A stretch of 25,645 bases of DNA from JABWBJ01 sp036507855 (GCA_036507855.1 DATCIJ010000222.1:1-25645); one strand, 5' to 3'. Positions 16,145 through 23,759 are shown, counted from the first letter of the stretch. The notes: generated by a model not told the origin, from the sequence alone. Numbers and translations: made by a program.

Positions 16145-18300
16145 TGCGCTTCAGCCAGTCACAGGGACGCTCCATGCATCCTTTCACCGTCGACCTCCGA
16201 TCACCCGTTGCCGTCTGGGCCGTCCGCCTGGCGATCACGGCGACGCTCGTCGCGCTTCCCCTCACACGGCTGTCGGCGCAGGCCGCCGACTCCGCGACCG
16301 CGCGCCCCAAGGCGTTAGGCGCCATCGTCATCTCGGCCACGCGCACCGAGCAGGAGATCCGCTCGCTCCCCACGCACGTCGTCGTCGTCGGCCGGCCGGC
16401 CATCGCCCTGTCCGCCGCCGCCACCGTGCCCGACCTGCTGCGCAAGATTCCGGGCTTCACCACGCGCGACTACCAGTCCGGCCTCGTCAGCCGACCCAGC
16501 CAGTCGATGGTGTCGTTCCGCGGACTCGGCGGATCGTCGGCCGGCCGCGCGCTGGTGCTGCTGGACGGCGTGCCCGCCGGCGACCCGTTCTCGGGCTGGC
16601 TGGACTGGGGACGCATCCCGCTGCCGATGCTGGAGTCGGCGGAGGTCATTCGCGGCGGTGGTTCGATGATCTGGGGCAGCAGATCGTTAGGCGGCGTGGT
16701 GAACCTCAGGACCATCTCGCCGCGCCAGGACGAGCTGCACCTCATGCTGGAGAGCGGAAGCCTGGGCACGATGCGCGCGGCCGGCTCCGGCAGCATTCGC
16801 CGCGGGAACCTCTCCGCCACGCTTGGCGCCGACGGCTGGCGCACGGATGGATTCGTCGTCCTCCGGCAGGCCGGCCCGGCCGATGAACGCGAGAGCACCG
16901 AGAACAGGGCCCTGACCGGGAAGGTCACCTGGGACCCCAGTCCGTCGCTGCAGGTCTGGTCAGCCGGCGGGACGTTCGACGGCGGCCAGCCCCCGATCGG
17001 CAGCGACGACGTGCAGCGGTTCGACGAAGGGCGTGGCGGCGTGCGGTGGCTCACGCCACACGGCGTGTTCACCCTGGCCGGGTTCGCCAATCGGCGGTAT
17101 GCCTTCTTCCAGAGCTGGTCGTACAACACGGACCGGAGCAGCCGCACGCCGCAGCGTACCACGGGCACGCCCGCACATTCTGCCGGTGCCTCGCTGCAGT
17201 GGACCCGGACGGCGTTCGGTCGTCACGAGCTCACGGCGGGCGCCGACCTCTCGCTGGCCTCGGGCTCGGTCGCGGAACGATCCGTATTCGTGGACGGCGC
17301 GACGACCCGCGAGCGCAAGGTGGGCGGCGCCCAGGAATTGAGCGGCATCTTCCTTCAGGACGCCGCGGATCTGGGTAACGGCTGGCGCATGGTCGCATCC
17401 GTGCGCTCGGACCGCGTGCGCAACCAGGATGGCCGGCGTGTCGTCCGCACACTCAACCCGCCGAGCGTGGGCTCGGATTCCACATTCGCCGAACTCGCCA
17501 CCAATCGGTTCACATACTCCTTCGGACTCCGCTGGCAGCAGTCGGACTGGCTCGGCTGGCGGAGTAGCGTGTACGAAGCCTTCCGCGCGCCGAGCATGTA
17601 CGAGATGTACCACCCGCGCTTCTCGAGCCGCGGCACCGTGACGGAAGCGAATTCGGCCCTGCAGCCGGAGCGCCTCAGGGGCGGTGAGGTCGGCGCCGAC
17701 CTGACGCTCGCGTCCGGCCTCATCGCCCGCGTCACCGCGTTCACCAATCGCGTCGCGTCGCCGATCATGGACGTCACGATCGGCACCGCCGGCGCCCAGG
17801 CCGAAGTGATCGCGCCGTGCGGCCTGATGCCGGCCCGGCAGACGTGCGGCCAGCGCCAGAACGTGGCCGCGCTCCGCAGCAACGGCATCGAGACGGAACT
17901 CGACTGGGTGCCTAACACGACGTGGGACGTCAATGCGGGGTACGCATTCAGCCCCACGCGCGTCCGCGCGCCCGGGCAACCGGCGGACGGCATGCAGGCC
18001 ATTCGCTCGGCGCGCCATACGATCACCGCTGGCCTGATGTATTCGCCGCGCTGGGCCACGGTTGGCATCGATGCCAGGCGCATTGGCCCCAGGTTCGACG
18101 ACGACCTGAACACCGTGAAGCTCGACGGATTCACGCTCATCGCGCTGCGGGTGAACCGACCGCTGGGGCGGGGCATGACGGGGTATATCAAGGTCGAGAA
18201 CCTGCTGGACGAGGAGTTCGAGATCGCGCGCACGCGCGCCGGCCTGGCCGACCTGGGGGCGCCGCGGTGGATCACCGCCGGCGTGCGCGCGGCGTGGTAA
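16144..18300 (+). CDS. TonB-dependent outer-membrane receptor (BtuB-like size)
   Basis: Predicted energy-dependent outer-membrane importer of 718 residues. An N-terminal leader with hydrophobic core AVRLAITATLVALPL is cleaved near LSAQA (about 46). A TonB-box-like segment, LGAIVISATRT (58-68), is followed by the plug domain with PDLLRKIPGF, VSFRGLGG, VLLDGVPAGDP, ESAEVIRGGGSMIWGS and LGGVVNLRT. The barrel then runs to a C-terminal Trp (TAGVRAAW). EAFRAPSMYEMYHP and VENLLDEEFE are standard late-barrel motifs. Two cysteines 11 apart (PCGLMPARQTCG) probably form a disulfide in a surface loop. An alternative start is the Met at residue 11. The ATG overlaps the upstream TGA as TGATG. Ligand is unknown; it should supply the lipoprotein/permease system encoded around it. 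Confidence 0.92.
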   Translation: MRFSQSQGRSMHPFTVDLRSPVAVWAVRLAITATLVALPLTRLSAQAADSATARPKALGAIVISATRTEQEIRSLPTHVVVVGRPAIALSAAATVPDLLRKIPGFTTRDYQSGLVSRPSQSMVSFRGLGGSSAGRALVLLDGVPAGDPFSGWLDWGRIPLPMLESAEVIRGGGSMIWGSRSLGGVVNLRTISPRQDELHLMLESGSLGTMRAAGSGSIRRGNLSATLGADGWRTDGFVVLRQAGPADERESTENRALTGKVTWDPSPSLQVWSAGGTFDGGQPPIGSDDVQRFDEGRGGVRWLTPHGVFTLAGFANRRYAFFQSWSYNTDRSSRTPQRTTGTPAHSAGASLQWTRTAFGRHELTAGADLSLASGSVAERSVFVDGATTRERKVGGAQELSGIFLQDAADLGNGWRMVASVRSDRVRNQDGRRVVRTLNPPSVGSDSTFAELATNRFTYSFGLRWQQSDWLGWRSSVYEAFRAPSMYEMYHPRFSSRGTVTEANSALQPERLRGGEVGADLTLASGLIARVTAFTNRVASPIMDVTIGTAGAQAEVIAPCGLMPARQTCGQRQNVAALRSNGIETELDWVPNTTWDVNAGYAFSPTRVRAPGQPADGMQAIRSARHTITAGLMYSPRWATVGIDARRIGPRFDDDLNTVKLDGFTLIALRVNRPLGRGMTGYIKVENLLDEEFEIARTRAGLADLGAPRWITAGVRAAW

Positions 18301-18325
18301 CGATGGCAGGTTCAGTTTCGTGGCC

Positions 18326-19150
18326 ATGAGCCTTCCACGTCCCACCATGGAATCGCCGCTGGCCCAATCGAACGAGAGCGCCCGGTCCCGCCACTTCACG
18401 TGCGACGGCATCTGCCACACGTTCGCCGGCGATCGTGGCGAGGTGGAGGCGCTGGTCGGCGTCACGCTTGACGTGTACGCCCACGAATTCGTGTGCGTCG
18501 TCGGGCCCAGCGGCTGCGGCAAGTCGACGCTGCTCCGCATCATCGCCGGGCTCGAGACGCCGACCGTCGGTCGCGTGCAGTTCCACGGACCGGCCGCGGC
18601 GCGCGGCGTGCGCGGGGGACTCGTGGTGCAGGAGCACGGCACGTTCCCGTGGCTGACCGCCGTGGACAACGTCGCGTTCGGGCTCGCGCTCGAGGGGATG
18701 TCGAAAGTGGAACGACGCGCGCGCGCCATGGCGTTTCTGGAGCGGGTGGGGCTGGCCGATTTCGCGCGGCACTACCCGCACGAGCTGTCCGTCGGCATGC
18801 GGCAGCGCCTGGGGATCGGGCGCGCCATGGTGGTGGACGCGCCGCTGCTGCTGATGGATGAGCCCTTTGCCGCGCTCGACGCGCAGACGCGGCGGAAGAT
18901 GCAGGATGAATTGTTAGGCATCTGGGCGGCGGACCGGCGCACTGTGCTCTTCGTGACGCACGACATCGAAGAAGCGGTCAGGCTCGGCGACCGCGTGATC
19001 GTGATGTCCGAACGCCCGGGGCGCGTGTTGGCCGACATCGCCGTCCCCCTGGCCCGGCCGCGCGACTTCCGCCGCGACCACTTCCAGGTGCGCGGCATCA
19101 TCGAGGACGTGTGGCGCCTCCTCGATTCGCCATCCGGAGCCAACAGCTGA
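18326..19150 (+). CDS. ABC importer ATPase, NitT/TauT/SsuB type
   Basis: Predicted cytoplasmic ATP-binding subunit of 274 residues. Walker A is GPSGCGKST (60-68), the Q-loop is VVQEHGTFPWLT (Gln102), Walker B is LLLMDEPFAALD (174-185) and the switch His is in VTHDIEEAV (His212). The signature is LSVGMRQR (154-161) where LSGGMRQR is usual, so the second residue after LS is Val instead of Gly. FPWLTAVDNVAFGL is the hallmark of the SsuB/TauB/NrtD group. I chose ATG 18326; a GTG at 18320 and an ATG at 18347 are in frame. It follows the TonB receptor by 25 nt and its TGA overlaps the permease ATG as TGATG. Confidence 0.9.
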   Translation: MSLPRPTMESPLAQSNESARSRHFTCDGICHTFAGDRGEVEALVGVTLDVYAHEFVCVVGPSGCGKSTLLRIIAGLETPTVGRVQFHGPAAARGVRGGLVVQEHGTFPWLTAVDNVAFGLALEGMSKVERRARAMAFLERVGLADFARHYPHELSVGMRQRLGIGRAMVVDAPLLLMDEPFAALDAQTRRKMQDELLGIWAADRRTVLFVTHDIEEAVRLGDRVIVMSERPGRVLADIAVPLARPRDFRRDHFQVRGIIEDVWRLLDSPSGANS

Positions 19151-19962
19151 TGCCGGCGCCCAATGGCACGGCCCAGGCAACCGTGCCGGCCGCGGTGCCG
19201 GTGCGCTGGTCGGTGCGCTTCTTCTTCGTCTGGTTGATCCTCCTCGCCGTCTGGGAAGTGATCATTCGTTCGGGGCTGCACACCGGGCTCTTTCTTCCGG
19301 CGCCGTCCGCGATCATCGCGTCCCTGACGAGTCTCATCCGCGATGGCACGCTCGTCAGGCACCTCGCCTTCACGATCAGCCGGATCATCATGGGACTGGT
19401 CGGCGGCGCGATCGCCGGGCTCGTCCTCGGGCTGGCCATGGGAATGTCCAAGCGGCTCCGTCGCGTGATCGATCCCATCGTCGCGGCGCTGCATCCGATT
19501 CCGCGACTGGCGTTCTTTCCGCTGCTGATCGTCGTCTTCGGCGTCGGGGAGATGTCGAAGCTGGCAGCCGTGTCGCTCGGCGCGTTCTTCCCCATGCTGC
19601 TGAACACCGTCGCCGGCGTGCGCGGAATGAACCCCGTCCACCTCGAGCTGGGGCGCAGCTACGGCGCCACGCGGCGGCAGATGTTCCTGCACGTGCTGCT
19701 GCCGGGGAGCCTGCCGCTCATGCTGACCGGTCTCCGGCTCTCGTCGAACGTCGCGTTCCACGCTACCATCGGTGTCGAGATGGTCGGTTCCCGAACCGGA
19801 ATCGGGTCCCTGCTCTGGCTCTCGTGGCAGACATTCAGTATCGACCAACTGTACGCGGCCCTGACCGTGATCGCCACACTCGGCATCGGCCTCGCGTCGT
19901 TGATTCGATGGATCACGGTTCGCGGCGCGCCGTGGCTCGCCGAACGACCGGCGACCGCGTGA
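19150..19962 (+). CDS. ABC importer permease, NitT/TauT/SsuC type
   Basis: Predicted inner-membrane permease of 270 residues with about six hydrophobic segments. The EAA coupling loop that contacts the ATPase is clear: LELGRSYGATRRQMFLHVLL followed by PGSLPLMLTGLR. HPIPRLAFFPLLIVVFG and the GIGSLLWLSWQTF segment are typical of the SsuC/TauC family. The ATG at 19150 overlaps the stop of the ATPase gene (TGATG); the frame is open further upstream to 19111 but that part overlaps the ATPase. It should work as a homodimer with the ATPase and the upstream lipoprotein. Confidence 0.9.
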   Translation: MPAPNGTAQATVPAAVPVRWSVRFFFVWLILLAVWEVIIRSGLHTGLFLPAPSAIIASLTSLIRDGTLVRHLAFTISRIIMGLVGGAIAGLVLGLAMGMSKRLRRVIDPIVAALHPIPRLAFFPLLIVVFGVGEMSKLAAVSLGAFFPMLLNTVAGVRGMNPVHLELGRSYGATRRQMFLHVLLPGSLPLMLTGLRLSSNVAFHATIGVEMVGSRTGIGSLLWLSWQTFSIDQLYAALTVIATLGIGLASLIRWITVRGAPWLAERPATA

Positions 19963-19987
19963 TTCTGACGGGACCCGGGGGCGGACC

Positions 19988-19995
19988 GGGGAGGA
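19988..19995 (+). promoter_or_regulatory. Strong Shine-Dalgarno GGGGAGGA before the ABC exporter
   Basis: GGGGAGGA is followed by 7 nt (CATCGCC) and the ATG at 20003. Unlike the TGATG junctions upstream, this gene thus has its own independent ribosome binding site inside the 40-nt gap. Confidence 0.7.
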
Positions 19996-20002
19996 CATCG
20001 CC

Positions 20003-21862
20003 ATGACCTCGCCCCTCCGCATGTACCCGCGCGGCGACCGGCCACCCCAGCCGGAGGACATGCTGGACGATCCCGACTCGGTCGCCACCGTCTCTGCATC
20101 GGCGTGGCGTGAGTTCCTGGCGCTCCTTCAGCGACACCGCGCACTGGTGCTCGGTGGCGTGGCGCTCACGCTGATCAGCCGACTCGCAGGCCTCGTCCTG
20201 CCCGCATCGTCGAAGTACTTCATCGACCACGTGCTCGTCGACAAGCGCAGCGACCTGCTCCTCCCTCTCGCCGCGCTCGTGATCACCGCGACGCTGGTGC
20301 AGGCCGGAACCGGGTATGCGCTGTCGCGGGTGCTGGGAATGGCGGCGCAGCGCGCGGTGGCGGACATGCGCCGGCGACTGGCGGCGCATGTCCTGCGGCT
20401 CCCCATCGCGCGGTTCGATGCCACGCAGGTCGGGGCGCTGACGGCGCGCATCATGTCCGACCCGGACGGCATCAGGAACCTGCTCGGCTCCGGATTCGTG
20501 CAGTTGCTGGGAGGGCTCGTCACCGCCGGCGCGTCGCTCGGCGTGCTGTTCTGGATCGACTGGCGCATAACGACCGTCATGCTGCTCTTCATGGCCGCGA
20601 TCGGCGGCGGCGTGGGCTACGCCTTCAAGCGCCTCCGTCCGGTCAATCGCGAACGGAGTCTCGAGTTCGCGCGCATCACCGGCCGGCTGGGCGAGGCACT
20701 CGGCGGCATCCGGATCGTGAAGGCATACGTCGCCGAACGGCGCGAGAACCTGATCTTCACGCGGGGCGTGCATCGCATGCTCCGGCTCGTGGATACCACG
20801 CTCGCGGGGTGGTCGGCCGTGGGCGCGCTCACCGCGCTCGTGGTCGGCGGGATCGGCGCCACGCTCGTGTTGCTGGGCGGACGGGCGGTGCTGGGCGGGG
20901 CGCTGACGTTAGGCGACCTGGCGATGTACGCGCTGTTCACCGGACTCGTGGCGGCGCCGCTGATCCAGGTGGCGCAGGTCGGCACGCAACTTTCCGACGC
21001 GCTGGCCGGACTCGAGCGCTCGCGCGAACTGCTCAATGAGCCTGTCGAGGGCGGTCCGGACTCGGGCCGCGCGCCCGTGCCGCGACTCCGCGGCGCGGTG
21101 CAGTTCGACCAGGTCGGTTTCCACTATCGCCGCGACGTGCCCGTGCTGTGCAACGTCTCGTTCGACGCGGCACCGGGGACGACGACCGCCATCGTGGGCG
21201 CCAGCGGATCGGGAAAGAGCACCCTGCTCGGACTGCTCGCCGCGTTTCACCGCCCCACCGCGGGCTCCGTGCATATCGATGGCTTCGACATCGCTTCGTT
21301 CGACTTGAACCAATACCGCCGGCAGATCGGACTCGTGCTGCAGGACACGTTTCTGTTCGACGGGACTATCCTCGAGAACATCCGCTATTCACGTCCCTCG
21401 GCGCGGCTCGACGAAGTCGTCAGGGTAGCCGAGGTGGCTCACTGCCACGAGTTCATTGATCGGATGCCGGATGGGTACGACACCGTGGTCGGCGAGCGAG
21501 GCGTGAAGCTGTCGGGTGGCCAGCGGCAGCGCGTGGCCATCGCACGGGCCTTGCTGTCCGACCCGTCGATCCTGCTGCTCGACGAGGCGACGTCCAGTCT
21601 CGACAGCGAGAGCGAGGCGTTGATTCAGGCGGGACTCGAGGCGCTCCGGCGCGGCCGCACGACGTTCGTGATCGCCCACCGGCTGTCGACGATTCTGAGT
21701 GCCGACCAGATCATCGTCCTCGACGCGGGTCGGCTGGTGGAGCATGGCACTCACCAGGAGCTCCTGACGTTGCGCGGGCGCTATGCCCGCCTGTACGAGC
21801 AGCAGCAGCGAGCGGCCAGGAACCGGTTCATTAATCCGGGCGAAGAGCTTCCTGCTGAGTAG
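20003..21862 (+). CDS. MsbA/LmrA-like ABC exporter half-transporter
   Basis: Predicted homodimeric ATP-driven exporter of 619 residues. After a polar N-terminal 35 residues, six transmembrane helices occupy about 47-330 (FIDHVLVD and the coupling region around GGIRIVKAYVAERRE are typical). The nucleotide-binding domain follows: Walker A GASGSGKST (399-407), Q-loop Gln447 (VLQDTFLF), signature LSGGQRQR (503-510), Walker B ILLLDEATSSLD (523-534, catalytic Glu528) and switch His559 (IAHRLST). All catalytic elements are intact. Relatives move lipids, drugs or peptides outward. It closes the operon whose other transport genes are all for uptake. Its TAG is followed after 25 nt by a palindromic repeat element. 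Confidence 0.93.
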   Translation: MTSPLRMYPRGDRPPQPEDMLDDPDSVATVSASAWREFLALLQRHRALVLGGVALTLISRLAGLVLPASSKYFIDHVLVDKRSDLLLPLAALVITATLVQAGTGYALSRVLGMAAQRAVADMRRRLAAHVLRLPIARFDATQVGALTARIMSDPDGIRNLLGSGFVQLLGGLVTAGASLGVLFWIDWRITTVMLLFMAAIGGGVGYAFKRLRPVNRERSLEFARITGRLGEALGGIRIVKAYVAERRENLIFTRGVHRMLRLVDTTLAGWSAVGALTALVVGGIGATLVLLGGRAVLGGALTLGDLAMYALFTGLVAAPLIQVAQVGTQLSDALAGLERSRELLNEPVEGGPDSGRAPVPRLRGAVQFDQVGFHYRRDVPVLCNVSFDAAPGTTTAIVGASGSGKSTLLGLLAAFHRPTAGSVHIDGFDIASFDLNQYRRQIGLVLQDTFLFDGTILENIRYSRPSARLDEVVRVAEVAHCHEFIDRMPDGYDTVVGERGVKLSGGQRQRVAIARALLSDPSILLLDEATSSLDSESEALIQAGLEALRRGRTTFVIAHRLSTILSADQIIVLDAGRLVEHGTHQELLTLRGRYARLYEQQQRAARNRFINPGEELPAE

Positions 21863-21887
21863 CTCGTTCGACGACCGGCTCGGCACC

Positions 21888-22062
21888 TCGCTCGCGAGAG
21901 GACCTGCGAAGCTCGGGACCGACGCCAGCATGCCCCTGCGCATCCGTGGGTGATCCCGAGGTAGTTCAGGTCAAACGCCGGCGCCGGACCTCGCCTCGCA
22001 GGTCCTCTCGCTCGCTCCCACGCCATTGTCATCCGTAGTGGTGGTGTGGTCTGACGCTCGAC
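21888..22062 (+). repeat. Imperfect-palindrome element, copy A
   Basis: A 175-bp element starts 25 nt behind the exporter stop. Its core can form a 16-bp perfect stem, 21894-21909 with 21996-22011 (around GAGAGGACCTGCGA), enclosing a weaker inner stem. A tail of about 50 bp follows and ends in GGTCTGACGCTCGAC (22048-22062). By eye it is about 80% identical to the reverse complement of 22408-22580 (copy B) and more distantly related to 23811-23990 (copy C). No ORF is seen inside and no transposase nearby. Confidence 0.8.
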
Positions 22063-22159
22063 TGATCTCCGAGCCGCTCCAGGATCACAGCGTCGAGATG
22101 ACACGGTGACAGCCTTTCAGGTTGGAACCTCGCATCGGTGTCTTGAGTATGCAGGACAG

Positions 22160-22203
22160 AACGAATCCGAAACTTCGAGGCGTGCCTGGATCGTAGTGCC
22201 TGA
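22160..22203 (+). pseudogene. 3' crumb of a second SusD/RagB gene
   Basis: The 44 bases here match, with a few changes and one inserted base, the last codons and stop of the SusD fragment that ends at 23452 (shared words include AATCCGAA, ACTTCGAG and TGCCTGGA, then CCTGA). The inserted base breaks the frame. Weaker likeness may extend upstream to about 22133 (CGGTGTC). Nothing else of that gene is left: copy A of the palindrome element lies just upstream. What follows, in both places, is the same hairpin. Confidence 0.55.
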
Positions 22204-22233
22204 GGGCGGATTTGGTTGGATCAGCAGGACTGC

Positions 22234-22330
22234 ACAGGGGATCCTGGTGTACGGCGCTGTGACGCTGCCATGGCTTTGCGTGAGCTGGTGCGCATTGCGG
22301 GCGTCGTGGGCCGCCCACAGGATCCCCTGT
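22234..22330 (+). repeat. Nested hairpin element, copy 1
   Basis: The outer stem is 13 bp and perfect: ACAGGGGATCCTG (22234-22246) with CAGGATCCCCTGT (22318-22330). Inside, a second stem can form between GTGACGC and GCGTCGTG with G-U pairs, and an inner one with TGCG/CGCA. T-rich sequence follows (CTTGTTTTGATTCTTCTT). The loop word GCATTGCGGGCGTCGTGGG is shared exactly or nearly so with the copy at 23488-23593, and both copies lie a few tens of bases behind a SusD gene end. Confidence 0.7.
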
Positions 22331-22407
22331 CTTGTTTTGATTCTTCTTGGTCGGTAGACGTCTCGAGCTTTCTCGACGATGTGTACCTGCAAGCAGCCCA
22401 TAAGTCG

Positions 22408-22580
22408 GTCGAGCGTCAGACCACCACCATCAGTGATGAAGAGATGGTGAGCGAGCGACGAGGACCTGCATGGCGAGGTCCGACGCCGGCGTTTGACCCG
22501 AACTCGCACGGGACGACCCACGGATGCACTGAAGCCGGCTGGCGTCGGTCCCGAGCCCTGCAGGTCCTCTCGCGAGCGAC
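22408..22580 (-). repeat. Imperfect-palindrome element, copy B (inverted relative to A)
   Basis: Read on the minus strand this repeats copy A: core palindrome first, then the tail ending in GGTCTGACGCTCGAC (reverse complement at 22408-22422). Stems visible include GAGGACCTGCA (22460-22470) with 22559-22569 and CCGACGCC (22480-22487) with 22541-22548. Together A and B form a large inverted repeat around about 345 bp. Unlike A and C, copy B does not follow a gene in its own orientation; it lies just upstream of the truncated SusD. Confidence 0.8.
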
Positions 22581-22599
22581 AACGCCGAGACAACGCCGA
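22578..22599 (+). repeat. Two tandem copies of an 11-bp unit
   Basis: GACAACGCCGA occurs at 22578-22588 and again at 22589-22599, at the outer edge of palindrome copy B and about 95 bp before SusD homology resumes. It may mark an insertion or deletion junction; chance cannot be excluded for so short a repeat. Confidence 0.5.
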
Positions 22600-22693
22600 G
22601 CGAGCAAGAAACTTTGCCGAGCGTCCTCAAACGAGAACGCCGCGTTTCGCTCGAGCCCGTCAGGGACCAGCCGCTCGCACAACCCTGTCGCCT

Positions 22694-23452
22694 CTCGCCA
22701 AGTTCGATTCGGCGCTGACGTTCGCGACGGCGAATGAGCGGGATGATCTGGCGAACCTGGCGCGGGTCGGCCGGGGGCGCGTGCTGCTCAACCAGGGGCA
22801 GTTCGTGCAGGCGGCGACTGCGGTGAGCGCCGTGCCGACGAACTTTGTTTACGCCATCGAGGGTTCGACCAACTCGGCGCGCCAGAACAACGGCATCTGG
22901 AACTACACCGTGAACTTCTTCGGCTTCAGCGTTCCGGACCGGGAGGGGGCCAACGGACTTCCATTTCTGTCGGCGAACGACCCGAGGCTCCCGTGGGAGG
23001 ACACCGGTGAGGTGGGCTTCGATGGTGAGACGCCGTACTTCATGCAGCAGAAGTATCCAACGAAGGAGTCGGAGACCGGATTGGCGTCAGGCATCGAGGC
23101 CCGGTTGATCGAGGCCGAGGCGGCACTGCAGGTGGGGAACACCGGCACGGCGATGCAGACGTTGAACACGCTCCGTCAGTCGGCGGGTCTGTTACCGCTG
23201 GCAACGCCCGCCACCGCTGCGGCGCGCGTGGATCTGCTGTTCCGCGAGCGCGGGTTCTGGCTGTATCTGACGGGTCACCGGCTGGGTGATCTGCGTCGTC
23301 TCGTCAGGCAGTACAACCGGCCGCAGGCGTCCGTGTTTCCCACGGGGGACTACCATAAGGGTGGAGAGTACGGGTCGGACGTGAACTTCCCGGTGTCCTC
23401 GGATGAGCGGAATAATCCGAACTTCGAGAGCTGCCTGGACCGTAGCGCCTGA
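22694..23452 (+). pseudogene. 5'-truncated SusD/RagB-family outer-membrane lipoprotein gene
   Basis: From LAKFDSALTFA to the stop (about 250 residues) this is the C-terminal half of a SusD/RagB protein, the lipoprotein that caps a SusC-type TonB receptor and binds glycans or peptides. Recognisable parts: LARVGRGRVLLNQGQF, AVPTNFVYAIEGS, LPFLSANDPR, YFMQQKYPTK, ASGIEARLIEAEAAL, LNTLRQSAGLLPL, FRERGFWLYLTGHRLGDLRR and the end NFESCLDRSA. Intact relatives are usually 430-550 residues and begin with a signal peptide and lipobox; here both and the N-terminal TPR-like part are absent. The frame is open up to a TTG at 22493, but that stretch is palindrome-element sequence with no family likeness. 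No susC gene is in the window. Codon use is normal, so the loss may be recent. Confidence 0.85.
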
Positions 23453-23487
23453 TTTTCTGGTCCGGTTTTTGCAAGATAGGACAATTG

Positions 23488-23593
23488 GCAGGGGATCCTG
23501 TGGTACGGGGTCACGACGTTGTCATGGCTTTGCGTTCGTTCGTCACGCATTGCGGGCGTCGTGGGCCGTCAAAGCAGGATCCCCCGCTTTTTT
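23488..23593 (+). terminator. Nested hairpin element, copy 2, with T-run (candidate terminator of the SusD gene)
   Basis: The outer stem GGGGATCCTG (23491-23500) pairs perfectly with CAGGATCCCC (23575-23584), extended by GC/GC after one mismatch. A middle stem CACGACG/CGTCGTG and an inner stem TGCGT/ACGCA nest inside, giving a rod of about 100 nt. TTTTTT (23588-23593) follows directly. The position, 36 nt behind the SusD stop, suits an intrinsic terminator, though the structure is far larger than needed for that. It is a diverged copy of 22234-22330. Confidence 0.6.
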
Positions 23594-23675
23594 CGGCCTT
23601 CTTTTGGGCGTGTCCGGCCTCGAGCCGACCAGAGTTCCAGCGCGGATGCTCGCCCCACGAATCAGGGGGTTCAGG

Positions 23676-23759
23676 AGATTCGCGGTAGTCCGCGCGATTC
23701 GCGAGTCCCGCAACTTCTTGAAACGCGGATTCCGCGAATCTGGCGAATAACCGCGGATT
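23676..23759. repeat. Cluster of GATTCGCG/CGCGGATT words in both orientations
   Basis: GATTCGCG occurs at 23677 and 23696, CGCGAATC at 23733, and CGCGGATT at 23724 and 23752, five related 8-mers within 84 bp. AGATTCGCGG (23676-23685) pairs perfectly with CCGCGAATCT (23732-23741). The segment is noncoding in all frames by family character. It may be a protein-binding array or the decayed remains of a palindromic repeat. Confidence 0.55.

Noticed and set aside
18303..18329. Eight-codon ORF (MAGSVSWP) as a leader peptide before the ABC ATPase
   Set aside because: It overlaps the ATPase ATG as ATGA but has no ribosome binding site, no attenuator structure and no codon bias; probably chance.
16960..18729. 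589-codon open frame on the minus strand
   Set aside because: Antisense to the TonB receptor and the ABC ATPase, both of which have full family motifs.
14210..20914. GTTAGGC/GCCTAAC copies as integron attC sites
   Set aside because: The words match the core consensus but lie singly inside intact genes, not as paired ends of 60-140 bp palindromes, and no integrase gene is present.
22493..23452. SusD read as an intact gene from a TTG at 22493
   Set aside because: The first about 67 residues come from the palindrome element, have no family likeness, no signal peptide and no lipobox, and no ribosome binding site is evident.
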